A stretch of 64,000 nucleotides of DNA. Origin: Reichenbachiella carrageenanivorans (GTDB lineage: Bacteria; Bacteroidota; Bacteroidia; Cytophagales; Cyclobacteriaceae). The stretch's first letter is position 1, and every line of letters begins with the position of its first letter. Both the position numbers and the translations under genes were made by a program. The DNA is taken from positions 4,187,501 through 4,251,500 of the forward strand of contig NZ_CP106735.1 in assembly GCF_025639805.1 (NCBI RefSeq), in the 5' to 3' direction. Of the stretch, positions 30,296-38,750 are shown one piece after another. Below the pieces are notes generated by a model, which ran no database searches, was not told the origin of the DNA, and saw only the letters and a program-made list of their open reading frames with translations.

Positions 30296-30308
30296 CACGA
30301 TCGTACAG
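30296..30308. promoter_or_regulatory. Weak LacI-like box upstream of the second DUF4955 promoter
   Basis: CACGATCGTACAG contains GATCGTACA, identical over nine bases to the box upstream of lacI at 25437-25445, and has a central CG. It lies just upstream of the -33 element. The outer bases differ, so it is the weakest of the four sites. Confidence 0.3.
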
Positions 30309-30434
30309 AATATGAGACCTATCTGCCCAACTATATCGCTACAGTCTGAAATACTCTGGGTGTAGATATATGGCGCTAGGGCTCAGTGAAAACAAGCGTA
30401 TTAGATCCCATACGGGGAAATTAAAAACAACCCG

Positions 30435-31262
30435 CTATGATTCATCTTCCATGTTCTTTCCTCTTTTTCTACGCTGCCGATACTTTCTGGCATAATCACT
30501 TGGGGTCATCTGATAATATTTTTTGAAATTGTCAATAAAAGGAGCCCTTCCTGAAAAACCCACCTGCAGGTATATTTCTGTCATGCGCATACCGCTCTCT
30601 CTGATGAGCTGAGCTGCTGTATGTACCCTAAAGGATCTAACCAATTCACTTGGAGTAGTGTCCATCAATTCATGCAATTTCCTATTGAGCTGTGTTCTGC
30701 TTACTCCTACCTGCTTGCTCAACATTTCAATAGAAAATGCATCATTTGAGAGGTTTTCGTTTACAATACGTTGTACCTCCTCGACGAATTTTTCTTCCTC
30801 TTCTGTATATCTATGATTAGCAACAAACCGTTGCCTCGCTGTATCCCTTCTTGCTTTTCGTTTTTTCACAAGTATTAAAATGAAAACTGCAAAAAAAAAT
30901 GCCAGTACAGACCACAGCAAAACAACGTTCCAAAATGGAGGGATAACGACTATAGACAGTGAAGACTCGGGGGCATCCGACCAAACATGCAAGGTGTAAG
31001 TTCCCGATTCTTCACTCGTATATATTGCTATGGTATGTGTTTTATCTGTATTTTGATTATCCAGAAAAGCATAACTTTTCCCTGAATACAAGGTTTCACC
31101 TTCAAGGTTTAACTCCTGCATCGAAACTTGATCGGACAAATTACAACCCTCCAAAACCGTTTTATTCATACGATCATTTTCAAAAAACATGTCCTGGTTT
31201 TGGGACACACCTCTTCCTACAGCACTCATGACAATCACTAGGCAGTAGAGATAGGTTTTCAT
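30435..31262 (-). CDS. Membrane-tethered AraC-family regulator (HTCS remnant-like, no kinase)
   Basis: 275 residues from the ATG at 31262. A signal peptide (MKTYLYCLVIVMSAVG) is followed by a ~85-residue extracytoplasmic beta-sandwich ending in SLSIVVIPPFWNVVLLW. This is like the last Y_Y_Y strand and 'PPFW' membrane entry of hybrid two-component systems. One membrane segment (about 113-141) and a basic linker follow. The C-terminal AraC DNA-binding domain occupies about 170-270 (FSIEMLSKQVGVSRTQLNRKL and YLQVGFSGRAPFIDNFKKYY). Beta-propeller, histidine kinase and receiver domains are all missing. It follows the CBM9-like gene by 39 bp and ends the long operon. It probably senses a ligand in the periplasm and acts on nearby promoters. 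Confidence 0.82.
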   Translation of the reverse strand: MKTYLYCLVIVMSAVGRGVSQNQDMFFENDRMNKTVLEGCNLSDQVSMQELNLEGETLYSGKSYAFLDNQNTDKTHTIAIYTSEESGTYTLHVWSDAPESSLSIVVIPPFWNVVLLWSVLAFFFAVFILILVKKRKARRDTARQRFVANHRYTEEEEKFVEEVQRIVNENLSNDAFSIEMLSKQVGVSRTQLNRKLHELMDTTPSELVRSFRVHTAAQLIRESGMRMTEIYLQVGFSGRAPFIDNFKKYYQMTPSDYARKYRQRRKRGKNMEDES

Positions 31263-31301
31263 TTTTGAAGTCTTGTATTTTTCATATCCAAATCGCATCT
31301 A

Positions 31302-32048
31302 TTATTCTACAAATTTCAACCAACCAAAATTGCTTGGGGTATGGATATTAGCAACCGAGTCTTCCAATGGAAACATGACGGATGACGTACGCCTTGTCCC
31401 AGAGACTTCGTTGCGATCTTGTCTCACGATCATCACTGTCCACTTTGCGCCAATTTCTGCCTTGACAAATGTTTTGGGATTGTGAAAAAGCTGGAGAGGC
31501 AAAGCCATTTCCATAGACCATCCCATATCTACATCCTCATTGTTATTTAAGGTACCTTGATAGTATACACCCAGCTCATAAGCTGGATTGTAGGATTTGA
31601 CTACTCCAGATTTCCCATCAATAAACTGACTGACATAGATAAAGTCGTTAGGCGTTTTATACAGGTTGACTTCGAATCCAAAGTGCATCCTGCCTATACC
31701 TGAGGCTGGTGTGATAAAAACCTCCGCACAGTCATCGAAAAAGGTTTTACCATTTCTAGTTCTTTCTCTAGCTGTCAAATATTTGTCTTTACAGTAGAAA
31801 GAGATATATACATTTTCGTCATCCCAAAGCAACTTTACCTCCGTTTGCTGTCTGTCCGACGGCTGTTCTACTCCATAGAAATAGTCCAAAGACTTAGGCA
31901 TCGTTTTTTGCCAAGCAGGTTCGTTTAGCTGACCATCGATAATTATAGCGGTATGAATGCGACTAGCATACACAGAGCCAGCAGGTTGGGACTGCACCTG
32001 CCATACACTGATTAGCCCTAGGCTTAAAAAAAGTAGTTTCCTTTTCAT
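31302..32048 (-). CDS. Secreted CBM9-like carbohydrate-binding protein
   Basis: 248 residues with a signal peptide (ending VQSQP). The body fits the CBM9-like 'DOMON' pattern: IDGQLNEPAWQKT near 36-48, VKLLWDDENVYISFYCKD, DDCAEVFITP and WTVMIVRQDRN. Such proteins bind sugar chain ends or small ligands in the periplasm or outside the cell. No catalytic residues are recognised. It lies 21 bp downstream of the acetolactate-decarboxylase-like gene and upstream of the AraC gene, within the operon. Confidence 0.8.
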   Translation of the reverse strand: MKRKLLFLSLGLISVWQVQSQPAGSVYASRIHTAIIIDGQLNEPAWQKTMPKSLDYFYGVEQPSDRQQTEVKLLWDDENVYISFYCKDKYLTARERTRNGKTFFDDCAEVFITPASGIGRMHFGFEVNLYKTPNDFIYVSQFIDGKSGVVKSYNPAYELGVYYQGTLNNNEDVDMGWSMEMALPLQLFHNPKTFVKAEIGAKWTVMIVRQDRNEVSGTRRTSSVMFPLEDSVANIHTPSNFGWLKFVE

Positions 32049-32069
32049 TTAGCTGCTTTTGTATACTTG

Positions 32070-32885
32070 TTACTTCTGGCATTGTAACTCCTTCTCAAAA
32101 TTCCCTTGAAGAAACTCCTCAGAACGAGGCAAAACCAATTGATAGTCGTACATATAATCCATCTCAACAATGAGGTTTTCGGCTTCTACCTCCATCACAT
32201 GCCCAGCAAATGCCCGATCCTCTGATACGACATGCAGATGATAGTTTGCCACATTGACATTCTCAACAAAATCTGGACAGAAGAAACCAACCATCGTTCC
32301 TTTAAAATTTTCACGTACGAAAACAGGGCGTTTTTGTATCAATACGTCTTCTCCTTCTGTGAAAGGCTGCCCTTGCTTGTGTAGTTTTCCACATTTCATT
32401 TTAGAAAAATGACCCTTGATTTTAAAAGCATAAAATATATTTTTAGAAATCATTTGAGCCTTGATCGCTTCTCTTAGCTGCTTGTAGTTGTTGATTTTGG
32501 GTAGTGCAAATGACTGATCTGTTTCAAAAAATGCAGCTGTCGCATACGCTATTGGGGTATGATCCTCCACGGTATTCACCTGACCGTTTTCAGAGGCTCG
32601 AAAGAGTATCCCGTTTAGCATAATCAGCTCTCCGTCCAAGTCGTCGTACGACCCCAAAGCCAAATCACCTTTCGTTTTCAGTTCCTTGGCAGTCAGTGCA
32701 CTAGCAAATATTTTATTGACAAAAGCCTTCCATATAGAATAGTGATAGAGTACATCTGATTGGGCTGCACCTGCTCCTTCAGTAGCTGGCAGTGCTATAT
32801 TCGTAGGCTCTTTTTGGTTTTGCACACACGCTCCTAACCCTACCAGTATTCCGATTATTAGTACTAAATAAAGCGTATGTTTCAT
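32070..32885 (-). CDS. Exported acetolactate-decarboxylase-like lipoprotein
   Basis: 271 residues. A lipoprotein signal (GILVGLGAC, Cys20) is followed by a complete alpha-acetolactate decarboxylase fold by comparison with AlsD: KGDLALGSYDDLDGEL (Glu86), NIFYAFKIKGHF, KGTMVGFFCPDF and the zinc ligands in NYHLHVVSEDRAFAGHV (His216, His218, His229). Classical enzymes are soluble and convert acetolactate to acetoin. Here the protein is exported and sits inside a polysaccharide locus. The conserved active-site Arg (in the KTRxV segment of AlsD) aligns with Gly166 in KMKCGKLHKQ. A new substrate, or a binding role, is therefore likely; that is inference. It is transcribed between a DUF4955 gene and the CBM9-like gene. 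Confidence 0.82.
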   Translation of the reverse strand: MKHTLYLVLIIGILVGLGACVQNQKEPTNIALPATEGAGAAQSDVLYHYSIWKAFVNKIFASALTAKELKTKGDLALGSYDDLDGELIMLNGILFRASENGQVNTVEDHTPIAYATAAFFETDQSFALPKINNYKQLREAIKAQMISKNIFYAFKIKGHFSKMKCGKLHKQGQPFTEGEDVLIQKRPVFVRENFKGTMVGFFCPDFVENVNVANYHLHVVSEDRAFAGHVMEVEAENLIVEMDYMYDYQLVLPRSEEFLQGNFEKELQCQK

Positions 32886-33026
32886 GTTTTCAAGCTTAGG
32901 TTAATTGGTTTATCCGACATTTTGACCCTGCCACGAAGACTTGACAAGCAAAGTTTTTTCACCATTGGCTACCACACGGTCATCATCCATGCATGAAAAA
33001 GCTATGAATCGAAATTTTCTCATCCG

Positions 33027-34622
33027 CTATAGGGGTTCTTTCAAAAAATCTGGGATATCAAACCCTCTCAGCTTCAATTGCTGCACATACAAAGACGCTG
33101 GAGCTATAGGTGTACCTAAGCTCTCGATGTAGCCAAGGCTACTTGCATCAAAACTGGTGGGTACACCATGAAAACCCACTACAGTAGGATTGACTGCTGT
33201 AAGTGGGCCGTATAGCTCTTCTGGGGTATTTTCTAATAAATCCCAGAAATTGAAATTAGACACTGGCAAACCCGTTTGGTGATAGTTCCAGATCACCAAT
33301 CCATCGAGATGGTTGGGTAGATTTGTATAATGAGCGCCATGACTCGGCTTGCCCACTCGATCCCCAGTAAATCCCCCTATTTCGCACTGATCAAACAAGG
33401 TGACCCTCGGGCTTTTCCCATGGAGGTTGATCCCTGAGTTTTTTCCTTTGAATTTAAAAATAACTGTGCCTACAGAAGCGTGTGATGTATTGGGGCCATG
33501 CCACTGCAGCGAATTGTCTTGGCAATAAGACATCATGCAGCGCGTACTCGATATAAAGCTGAAGCTTTCATGTCCCGAATTGCCAACAGTCTGGCATTTG
33601 AGCACCGTGCTAGACAAGTTGCTTCTAAACACAACCGCAGCGCTTACATTCCTAAATGTACAATTTTTCACCCATGAGTTTCTGCAACGAATCATTTGTA
33701 GTGCCTTGTAGCCCGCATCATGACGGGCATTTTTCAAATGCTCGAAAGGTTCCAAAAAATTGGCGGTAAAATTGATTTGCTCAAAACCACAATTAGAGAT
33801 CATATGGTATTTGACAATACGCCAAGATTGGCTAATATCTACATCTACCAGCACTGGCGCTCGCAGTGTTACTACTTTTCCATCTACAGATTTCACCTCA
33901 TGATACTCGTTTACTCTAGCTCCATTTACATTGATTTCCTCCCATACGTCTCGTGTTTTTAGACCTTCCAGCAATTGAGCATTGAGAAATGTGCCTTTTG
34001 CTTTGAGCAACAATACATCTCCTGAAGCCAAATCAGGTACTTGATCAAATATCATCTTATCATCCCCTTTTTGGATGTTAGCCGCCAGTCTAGCGACTAG
34101 TTCTGTTTCGATATGTTCTCCTTTAAAAACAACCTTAGCAGGTGTAGTCCATGTTTTAGTCGTATCACGAGGAGTCATGTGATCTTTCATGTAAAATTCC
34201 GTACCGCCACTTTGGTCCCCTTTTAGGATGATATTGCTAGATGTGATTTCCAGACTTCGCTGTATGGCTCGGGATTCACTCACTAAGAATCTCCCTTTAG
34301 GGAAAGTAACCACTCCACCACCAGCTTCTTCGGCGGCATCTATCGCCTGCTGAATACTTTCAAAATCTGAGATATTATCATCTGGCTTGGCACCAAAATC
34401 TAAAACATCGAATTCGGACAACCAATACTTAACGGGTATATCACTCTCACCAAAATCAAAACCTGCATATGAATAATCAACCAAATCCGAGGTCAGATGC
34501 TCCTCATTTTGGGCACGCCAGTAGGTATGCCACAGAGTCGATTCCTGCTGTACCTGTTTGTGCTGACATGCCAGAGCTAGTACACAAGAGGCTCCAAATA
34601 CGATCAGGTTTTTAATTTTCAT
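33027..34622 (-). CDS. DUF4955-type beta-helix lipoprotein (first copy; putative glycan-active enzyme)
   Basis: 531 residues, with a lipoprotein signal (CVLALACQHK). It then has DYSYAGFDFGE, a pectate-lyase-3-like beta-helix (VLDFGAKPDDNISDFESIQQ, GGGVVTFPKGRFLV, NSWVKNCTFRNVSAAVVF), and the C-terminal TAVNPTVVGFHGVPTSF typical of DUF4955 proteins. It shares this layout with the product of 28452-30233. It would be exposed in the periplasm or on the cell surface and act on uronate-containing polysaccharide; activity is inferred from fold and context. A 141-bp gap separates it from the next gene of the operon, without a clear terminator. Confidence 0.8.
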   Translation of the reverse strand: MKIKNLIVFGASCVLALACQHKQVQQESTLWHTYWRAQNEEHLTSDLVDYSYAGFDFGESDIPVKYWLSEFDVLDFGAKPDDNISDFESIQQAIDAAEEAGGGVVTFPKGRFLVSESRAIQRSLEITSSNIILKGDQSGGTEFYMKDHMTPRDTTKTWTTPAKVVFKGEHIETELVARLAANIQKGDDKMIFDQVPDLASGDVLLLKAKGTFLNAQLLEGLKTRDVWEEINVNGARVNEYHEVKSVDGKVVTLRAPVLVDVDISQSWRIVKYHMISNCGFEQINFTANFLEPFEHLKNARHDAGYKALQMIRCRNSWVKNCTFRNVSAAVVFRSNLSSTVLKCQTVGNSGHESFSFISSTRCMMSYCQDNSLQWHGPNTSHASVGTVIFKFKGKNSGINLHGKSPRVTLFDQCEIGGFTGDRVGKPSHGAHYTNLPNHLDGLVIWNYHQTGLPVSNFNFWDLLENTPEELYGPLTAVNPTVVGFHGVPTSFDASSLGYIESLGTPIAPASLYVQQLKLRGFDIPDFLKEPL

Positions 34623-34706
34623 AGCGGGTTTTTCGAGTAATTATTTTTTTTTATACAGCTAGACTAATGATTCCAAATAGTAATAATCAGCGTAATTGAG
34701 GGTCAT

Positions 34707-35717
34707 CTATTTTTTCAGTTCGAATACCTCGATGGAATTCATATTGCCTCCACCTCTCTTGGGACTGCCTGCTGCTAAGTAGATTTTGCGTTGGTACTGC
34801 ACAGCCTGACTACCATGTCGTCCTACTACCAGCGGAGACCATGTCCTCCACTGCCTTGTCTTCACATCGAAGACTTGGGTCTCGCTGTGTGCTGTATCTT
34901 GAGCAGATTCTCCTCCGATATAAAAGATATAATCACCCCTACTCACTACTCCAGCACCAGCAGTAGCTATCGGCAATTTTTCTTTGAGGGTCACCCATTT
35001 GTTCGCATCGAAATCGTAGACATCTATATCGGAAACCGTAGCTCCAAAAAAAGCTGTAAAATCAGCTGGGTGATGTACACTAGTATTTCTACCTCCGATA
35101 CAATACAACTGATTCTCTACTATCACAGCCGTAAAATGATCTCTGACATGAGGGGCTTTGGTCAACGCTGTCCATTTTGAGTTTCCCAAATCATAATAAC
35201 TCATCGCATTGGTGGTACCACTGGTATGACCATAGGTGATGCCACAGACCACATATATCCTATTCGACCTCAATACCGCCCCTGCTCCCCCTCTTTGAAA
35301 AGCAGCAGGTATTTCGGATCCTTTTTCCCAAACATCTCTGGCTGGGTGATATATCCATACATGGCTGATGGGCACTTCCGTAGGGTATGGTCCTGTAAGT
35401 GCACTCACGATGTAGATTGCTTTTTGATATACGACTGGCTGAAAATGATGAAACTCTATTGGCGTATTGGCTTTTTGCTCCCACTCATTGGTGCTCGGAT
35501 CAAATACATTGACAGGTTTGATCCCTCTCCCTCCCATCAAGTAAAACTTACCTTCAAACTCCACAAAAGCATTTTCGTGACGTGCCACTGGTTCGCCTGT
35601 AGCTGCTATGGCAGACCACTGGTAGTTAGAAAAATCACCGCTCTGTGCCTTGATGTTTCCCGAAAGGACAGCAGATATAAAAAGGCTTATCATTAATACC
35701 TTTTTATTTCGGCACAT
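34707..35717 (-). CDS. Exported Kelch-repeat beta-propeller protein
   Basis: 336 residues from the ATG at 35717, where a normal signal peptide begins (RNKKVLMISLFISAVLSG); an ATG at 35795 would add 26 residues. Five to six Kelch blades are visible from repeated GG(R/E) and aromatic motifs (FYLMGGRGIKPVNVFDPSTN, YCIGGRNTS, FYIGGESAQ, YLAAGSPKRGGG). Kelch propellers in such loci include N-acetylneuraminate epimerases, lyases and plain binding proteins. I cannot assign a catalytic function. It follows the GH43 gene closely and belongs to the operon. Confidence 0.75.
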   Translation of the reverse strand: MCRNKKVLMISLFISAVLSGNIKAQSGDFSNYQWSAIAATGEPVARHENAFVEFEGKFYLMGGRGIKPVNVFDPSTNEWEQKANTPIEFHHFQPVVYQKAIYIVSALTGPYPTEVPISHVWIYHPARDVWEKGSEIPAAFQRGGAGAVLRSNRIYVVCGITYGHTSGTTNAMSYYDLGNSKWTALTKAPHVRDHFTAVIVENQLYCIGGRNTSVHHPADFTAFFGATVSDIDVYDFDANKWVTLKEKLPIATAGAGVVSRGDYIFYIGGESAQDTAHSETQVFDVKTRQWRTWSPLVVGRHGSQAVQYQRKIYLAAGSPKRGGGNMNSIEVFELKK

Positions 35718-35799
35718 CGACCAGCTGGTCGCTCTAGTACGACCAGCCAGAGGATGTATAATGTGTTTTATGATTTTCAAAACCACTAGCATCAAATAG

Positions 35800-37560
35800 T
35801 TATTCTACTTGTTTGGTTATTTCACTAGGAGTAATTCCATTTTCATTGAATGATTCTATGGTGAAAAAATACGGCTGCTTACTATCCAAACTACGGATGG
35901 TCACTTCTGTATCGGTATAGACCATATAACTATGGTATAGCTTGTCGGGGTGCGAACCGAAGCTGATGTTGTAACCTGTAGCGTTATCAGACTTCGTCCA
36001 TTTAAGCGTGACCATTCTACGGTCTTGGATATTTCTTTCTACTTCCAATTCATTTACTTTGATCGGCTCAGCTCCAGTACCTTTTCCAAATATTCTTAAC
36101 CCTGAGATGGCAAAGTTGCCGTCTGGTACTTTCACATTTTTGATTCTGATGTATCGGTAGCTTACAGGTTCCGAAAGTTGGGTATAATCATGCGAACGAT
36201 CATTGTCGTTGTCAGACTTATCTAGCACCATCTGCCAGTCGGTTTTATCATCAGAGCCTTCTACCACATACTGGTGACGCAAGCCCTGCTGGCGATTTAG
36301 TATTTGTGTATTGTACTCTGCAAAGTTGGCCTGAATGGCATAAATGCTACTCGACTCACCTAAATCTACACTCAGCCACTCTCCTGCAGCTCCACTCTGT
36401 GCGGCCCAATAGGTACGGATGTTTTCGTCGTTGGCATGGGCAGGAGCAAATGAATCGACCGCCGAAGAAACTTCAACAGGCTTATTGTAGGACAAGAGCA
36501 TCCATCCTGGGAAAATTTCATCGAAGCTTTCTATGCGTTTGTTCGGGATAATAATCGGGTAATCTCCATATTTATTGACTGTATGAAGCACTCCATCCGC
36601 ATCGAAAAAAGCAGGGTAAAAACCGATTCGACGTTCAAACTTGTGCTTGACCGAAACCGAAATAGTACCAGTATGCCAGAGGTTGCCATAGTCGTCGTAG
36701 AACGTACTACCATGCCCTGCTCCACACGCAAAACCTTCGGGCTTGTATGAAAATGGGTTGTTGGAAGCCAAAGTAAAAGGCCCAAGTGGGTGGTCAGATT
36801 CATAGACCCCATCGGCATACGATTTTTCGCGTGTGCCTGGCGCCGAGTATTGCAAGTAGTATTTGTCGTTGTGCTTATTCATCCAAGAGCCTTCCAGCCA
36901 GGGTGCATTGTCATACTCATCGTTGTAGTCTCCACGCACTTCAAAACCTAGCTGCGCTGGATTAGGAAAAATCGTTTCGCTGGTTTCGCTTAAAAACTGA
37001 AACGTCTCCTTGTCTATCTCTGCGGCATAGAGCGGTTTCACATTTGAGCAGCCCCAATACAGGTACAATCGATTGTCTGTATCGAGAAAAAAAGCAGGGT
37101 CTTCTACTGCAAAAGGCAAGGTATGGCTGGCTTCCCACTTGCCACTCTTAGGGTCTGAAGAGCTATAGACTTTGTTGTTTTTCTTAGAGGAAACGGCCAA
37201 ATAGATTTTGTCTCCGAGTACAATAGTCGTGGGTGCATAGTCTTCAGTTGGGATCTCGTTGGTCTCTACGAAGATCCAATCAGCTAGATCTTTCGAATAC
37301 CAATATCCCCCAGATTTGGAAGCAAAAAGGTAATATTCACCTTTAAATTTGATTACCGTAGGATCGGCGGCTTCTCTCCGAGAAGGCAACTCTGGCCTAA
37401 ACCTATAGCTTAGATTCATCGGGTTACTAACGGTTTGAAAGGATGGTGCTGTCTGCACGGATACCTCCTTAGATTGATCTGACACGGACTGTGTACCACA
37501 CCCCCAAGCTAAAAACACTAATGAGTACCATACCCACTTACACATACTATACTTTCTCAT
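35800..37560 (-). CDS. GH43-like glycoside hydrolase lipoprotein with discoidin and fibronectin III domains
   Basis: 586 residues from the ATG at 37560 (an ATG at 37578 adds six). A lipoprotein signal (LVFLAWGCG) precedes a five-bladed propeller with the GH43 catalytic set. Numbered from 37578 these are the Asp base at 72 (REAADPTVIKFKGEYYLF), the Asp at 160 (VEDPAFFLD) and the Glu acid at 229 (PWLEGSWMNK). A discoidin/F5-8C domain (about 360-490) and a fibronectin III domain (about 500-590) follow. GH43 enzymes remove arabinose, xylose or galactose side groups. The lipid anchor suggests a periplasmic or surface location. It lies in the operon between the clan-A-like glycosidase and the Kelch gene. 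Confidence 0.83.
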   Translation of the reverse strand: MRKYSMCKWVWYSLVFLAWGCGTQSVSDQSKEVSVQTAPSFQTVSNPMNLSYRFRPELPSRREAADPTVIKFKGEYYLFASKSGGYWYSKDLADWIFVETNEIPTEDYAPTTIVLGDKIYLAVSSKKNNKVYSSSDPKSGKWEASHTLPFAVEDPAFFLDTDNRLYLYWGCSNVKPLYAAEIDKETFQFLSETSETIFPNPAQLGFEVRGDYNDEYDNAPWLEGSWMNKHNDKYYLQYSAPGTREKSYADGVYESDHPLGPFTLASNNPFSYKPEGFACGAGHGSTFYDDYGNLWHTGTISVSVKHKFERRIGFYPAFFDADGVLHTVNKYGDYPIIIPNKRIESFDEIFPGWMLLSYNKPVEVSSAVDSFAPAHANDENIRTYWAAQSGAAGEWLSVDLGESSSIYAIQANFAEYNTQILNRQQGLRHQYVVEGSDDKTDWQMVLDKSDNDNDRSHDYTQLSEPVSYRYIRIKNVKVPDGNFAISGLRIFGKGTGAEPIKVNELEVERNIQDRRMVTLKWTKSDNATGYNISFGSHPDKLYHSYMVYTDTEVTIRSLDSKQPYFFTIESFNENGITPSEITKQVE

Positions 37561-37628
37561 ATCACTTTTTATTTTCACTAATTAATCTTCTCTACTAGGC
37601 TTAAGGCCATTTTTTTCTTGTATGCAAA

Positions 37629-38747
37629 TCAATACCCTGTGATTTCTTTTACTTTATTAAAAAAACTCTTTTTTCGGTCAGAGTTGATTTCCCAGCTCAC
37701 AGGTACGGTTTGAAAACCATTTTCAAAAGCTTCTCCTTCTTTTCTGAAATCAAAATACCCCCAAGAAGTATAAGCCTTCACGGCATTAACCATGTTGTTG
37801 CTCTCTGCATCAAAATCATAATGATCATCCTCATTGAATAGGATTGGTTTGGGGGTGTAGCCCTGCACATTTCTAGTTTCTTCCACCAGGGTGTAGATGT
37901 CTTCGGGATGCTCCATTTTGTTGCCATGAATCAGAAGGAAATCTGCGATTTCGACCACATTAGACTGTGGTGCTCTTCCTCCACGGTAACTGGTACTGGT
38001 TAGCAATCTGTACCCGTCTTTTTCTATGCCTTGTACTCTGGCTACCAACTCATGTATCCGCTCTGCAGTCAGGATGCTGTGCTCATACTTAGGATAATCC
38101 ACTTCATTGCCTATCTCTACGAGTATGTTTTTGTACCCCTTATTTAATAGCCAGTTGGTGATATTGTCTACCCCGTTGATCACTGCCATTTCATCAGCGA
38201 GTACCTGATCTTGTCCAAAATAGAAATAACCCAAAATAACCACCATACCCAATTCATCTGCTTTATCTAAAACCTTGGTTAATCTAGCCATATAAGCAGG
38301 CCGCAGATTACCCAACGAATCGAAGGTAGAGTTAATGCTATTGAGGTTGCCATATCCCATGGGACTACCGCCTTGTAGGTTGAGCGTGAAAGCCAATAGA
38401 CCGTGGCGCTTCCATTCAGGCATAGCTGCCACAAACTCAGCCGTGTTTCTTTCTGGATCCCAAATCCCTGTATCTGGATATTTGAACCTACCAGCCGATT
38501 CAGGGTTGACATCATCATAAATGCCCTGTACCATTCTGGAATTCATCAACAAGCCTTCAATTTTATGACCGTTCCAATACCGTCCTTTGTAGGTTAGCTC
38601 TCCATTGATATAAAATTGTTCTCCCTTGATCGTCACTTCGGTACGTGCCGGAGCATCTGTTTTATTTGTACACTGAAAGAGTGTACCTGCTCCTACAATC
38701 AGTGCTACAGCAACAGCAGCCACGTTTATTATTTTTAAATTTCTCAT
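37629..38747 (-). CDS. Putative clan GH-A (GH5-like) glycoside hydrolase lipoprotein
   Basis: 372 residues. A lipoprotein signal ends at LFQCTN. The body reads as a TIM barrel: TIKGEQFYINGELTYKGR at the start, ILVEIGNEVDYP at about residue 215 (Asn-Glu pair, likely acid/base) and KPILFNEDDHYDFD at about 304 (likely nucleophile). The two glutamates are arranged as in retaining clan-A enzymes. I cannot name the family, so GH5-like is a structural guess. It is coupled to the PL8 gene upstream by a 3-bp gap. Confidence 0.7.
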   Translation of the reverse strand: MRNLKIINVAAVAVALIVGAGTLFQCTNKTDAPARTEVTIKGEQFYINGELTYKGRYWNGHKIEGLLMNSRMVQGIYDDVNPESAGRFKYPDTGIWDPERNTAEFVAAMPEWKRHGLLAFTLNLQGGSPMGYGNLNSINSTFDSLGNLRPAYMARLTKVLDKADELGMVVILGYFYFGQDQVLADEMAVINGVDNITNWLLNKGYKNILVEIGNEVDYPKYEHSILTAERIHELVARVQGIEKDGYRLLTSTSYRGGRAPQSNVVEIADFLLIHGNKMEHPEDIYTLVEETRNVQGYTPKPILFNEDDHYDFDAESNNMVNAVKAYTSWGYFDFRKEGEAFENGFQTVPVSWEINSDRKKSFFNKVKEITGY

Positions 38748-38750
38748 CTT

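Noticed and set aside
34707..35717. Kelch protein as PL24/PL25-type lyase or sialic-acid epimerase
   Set aside because: Only the propeller repeats are visible; no catalytic residues of those families could be identified.
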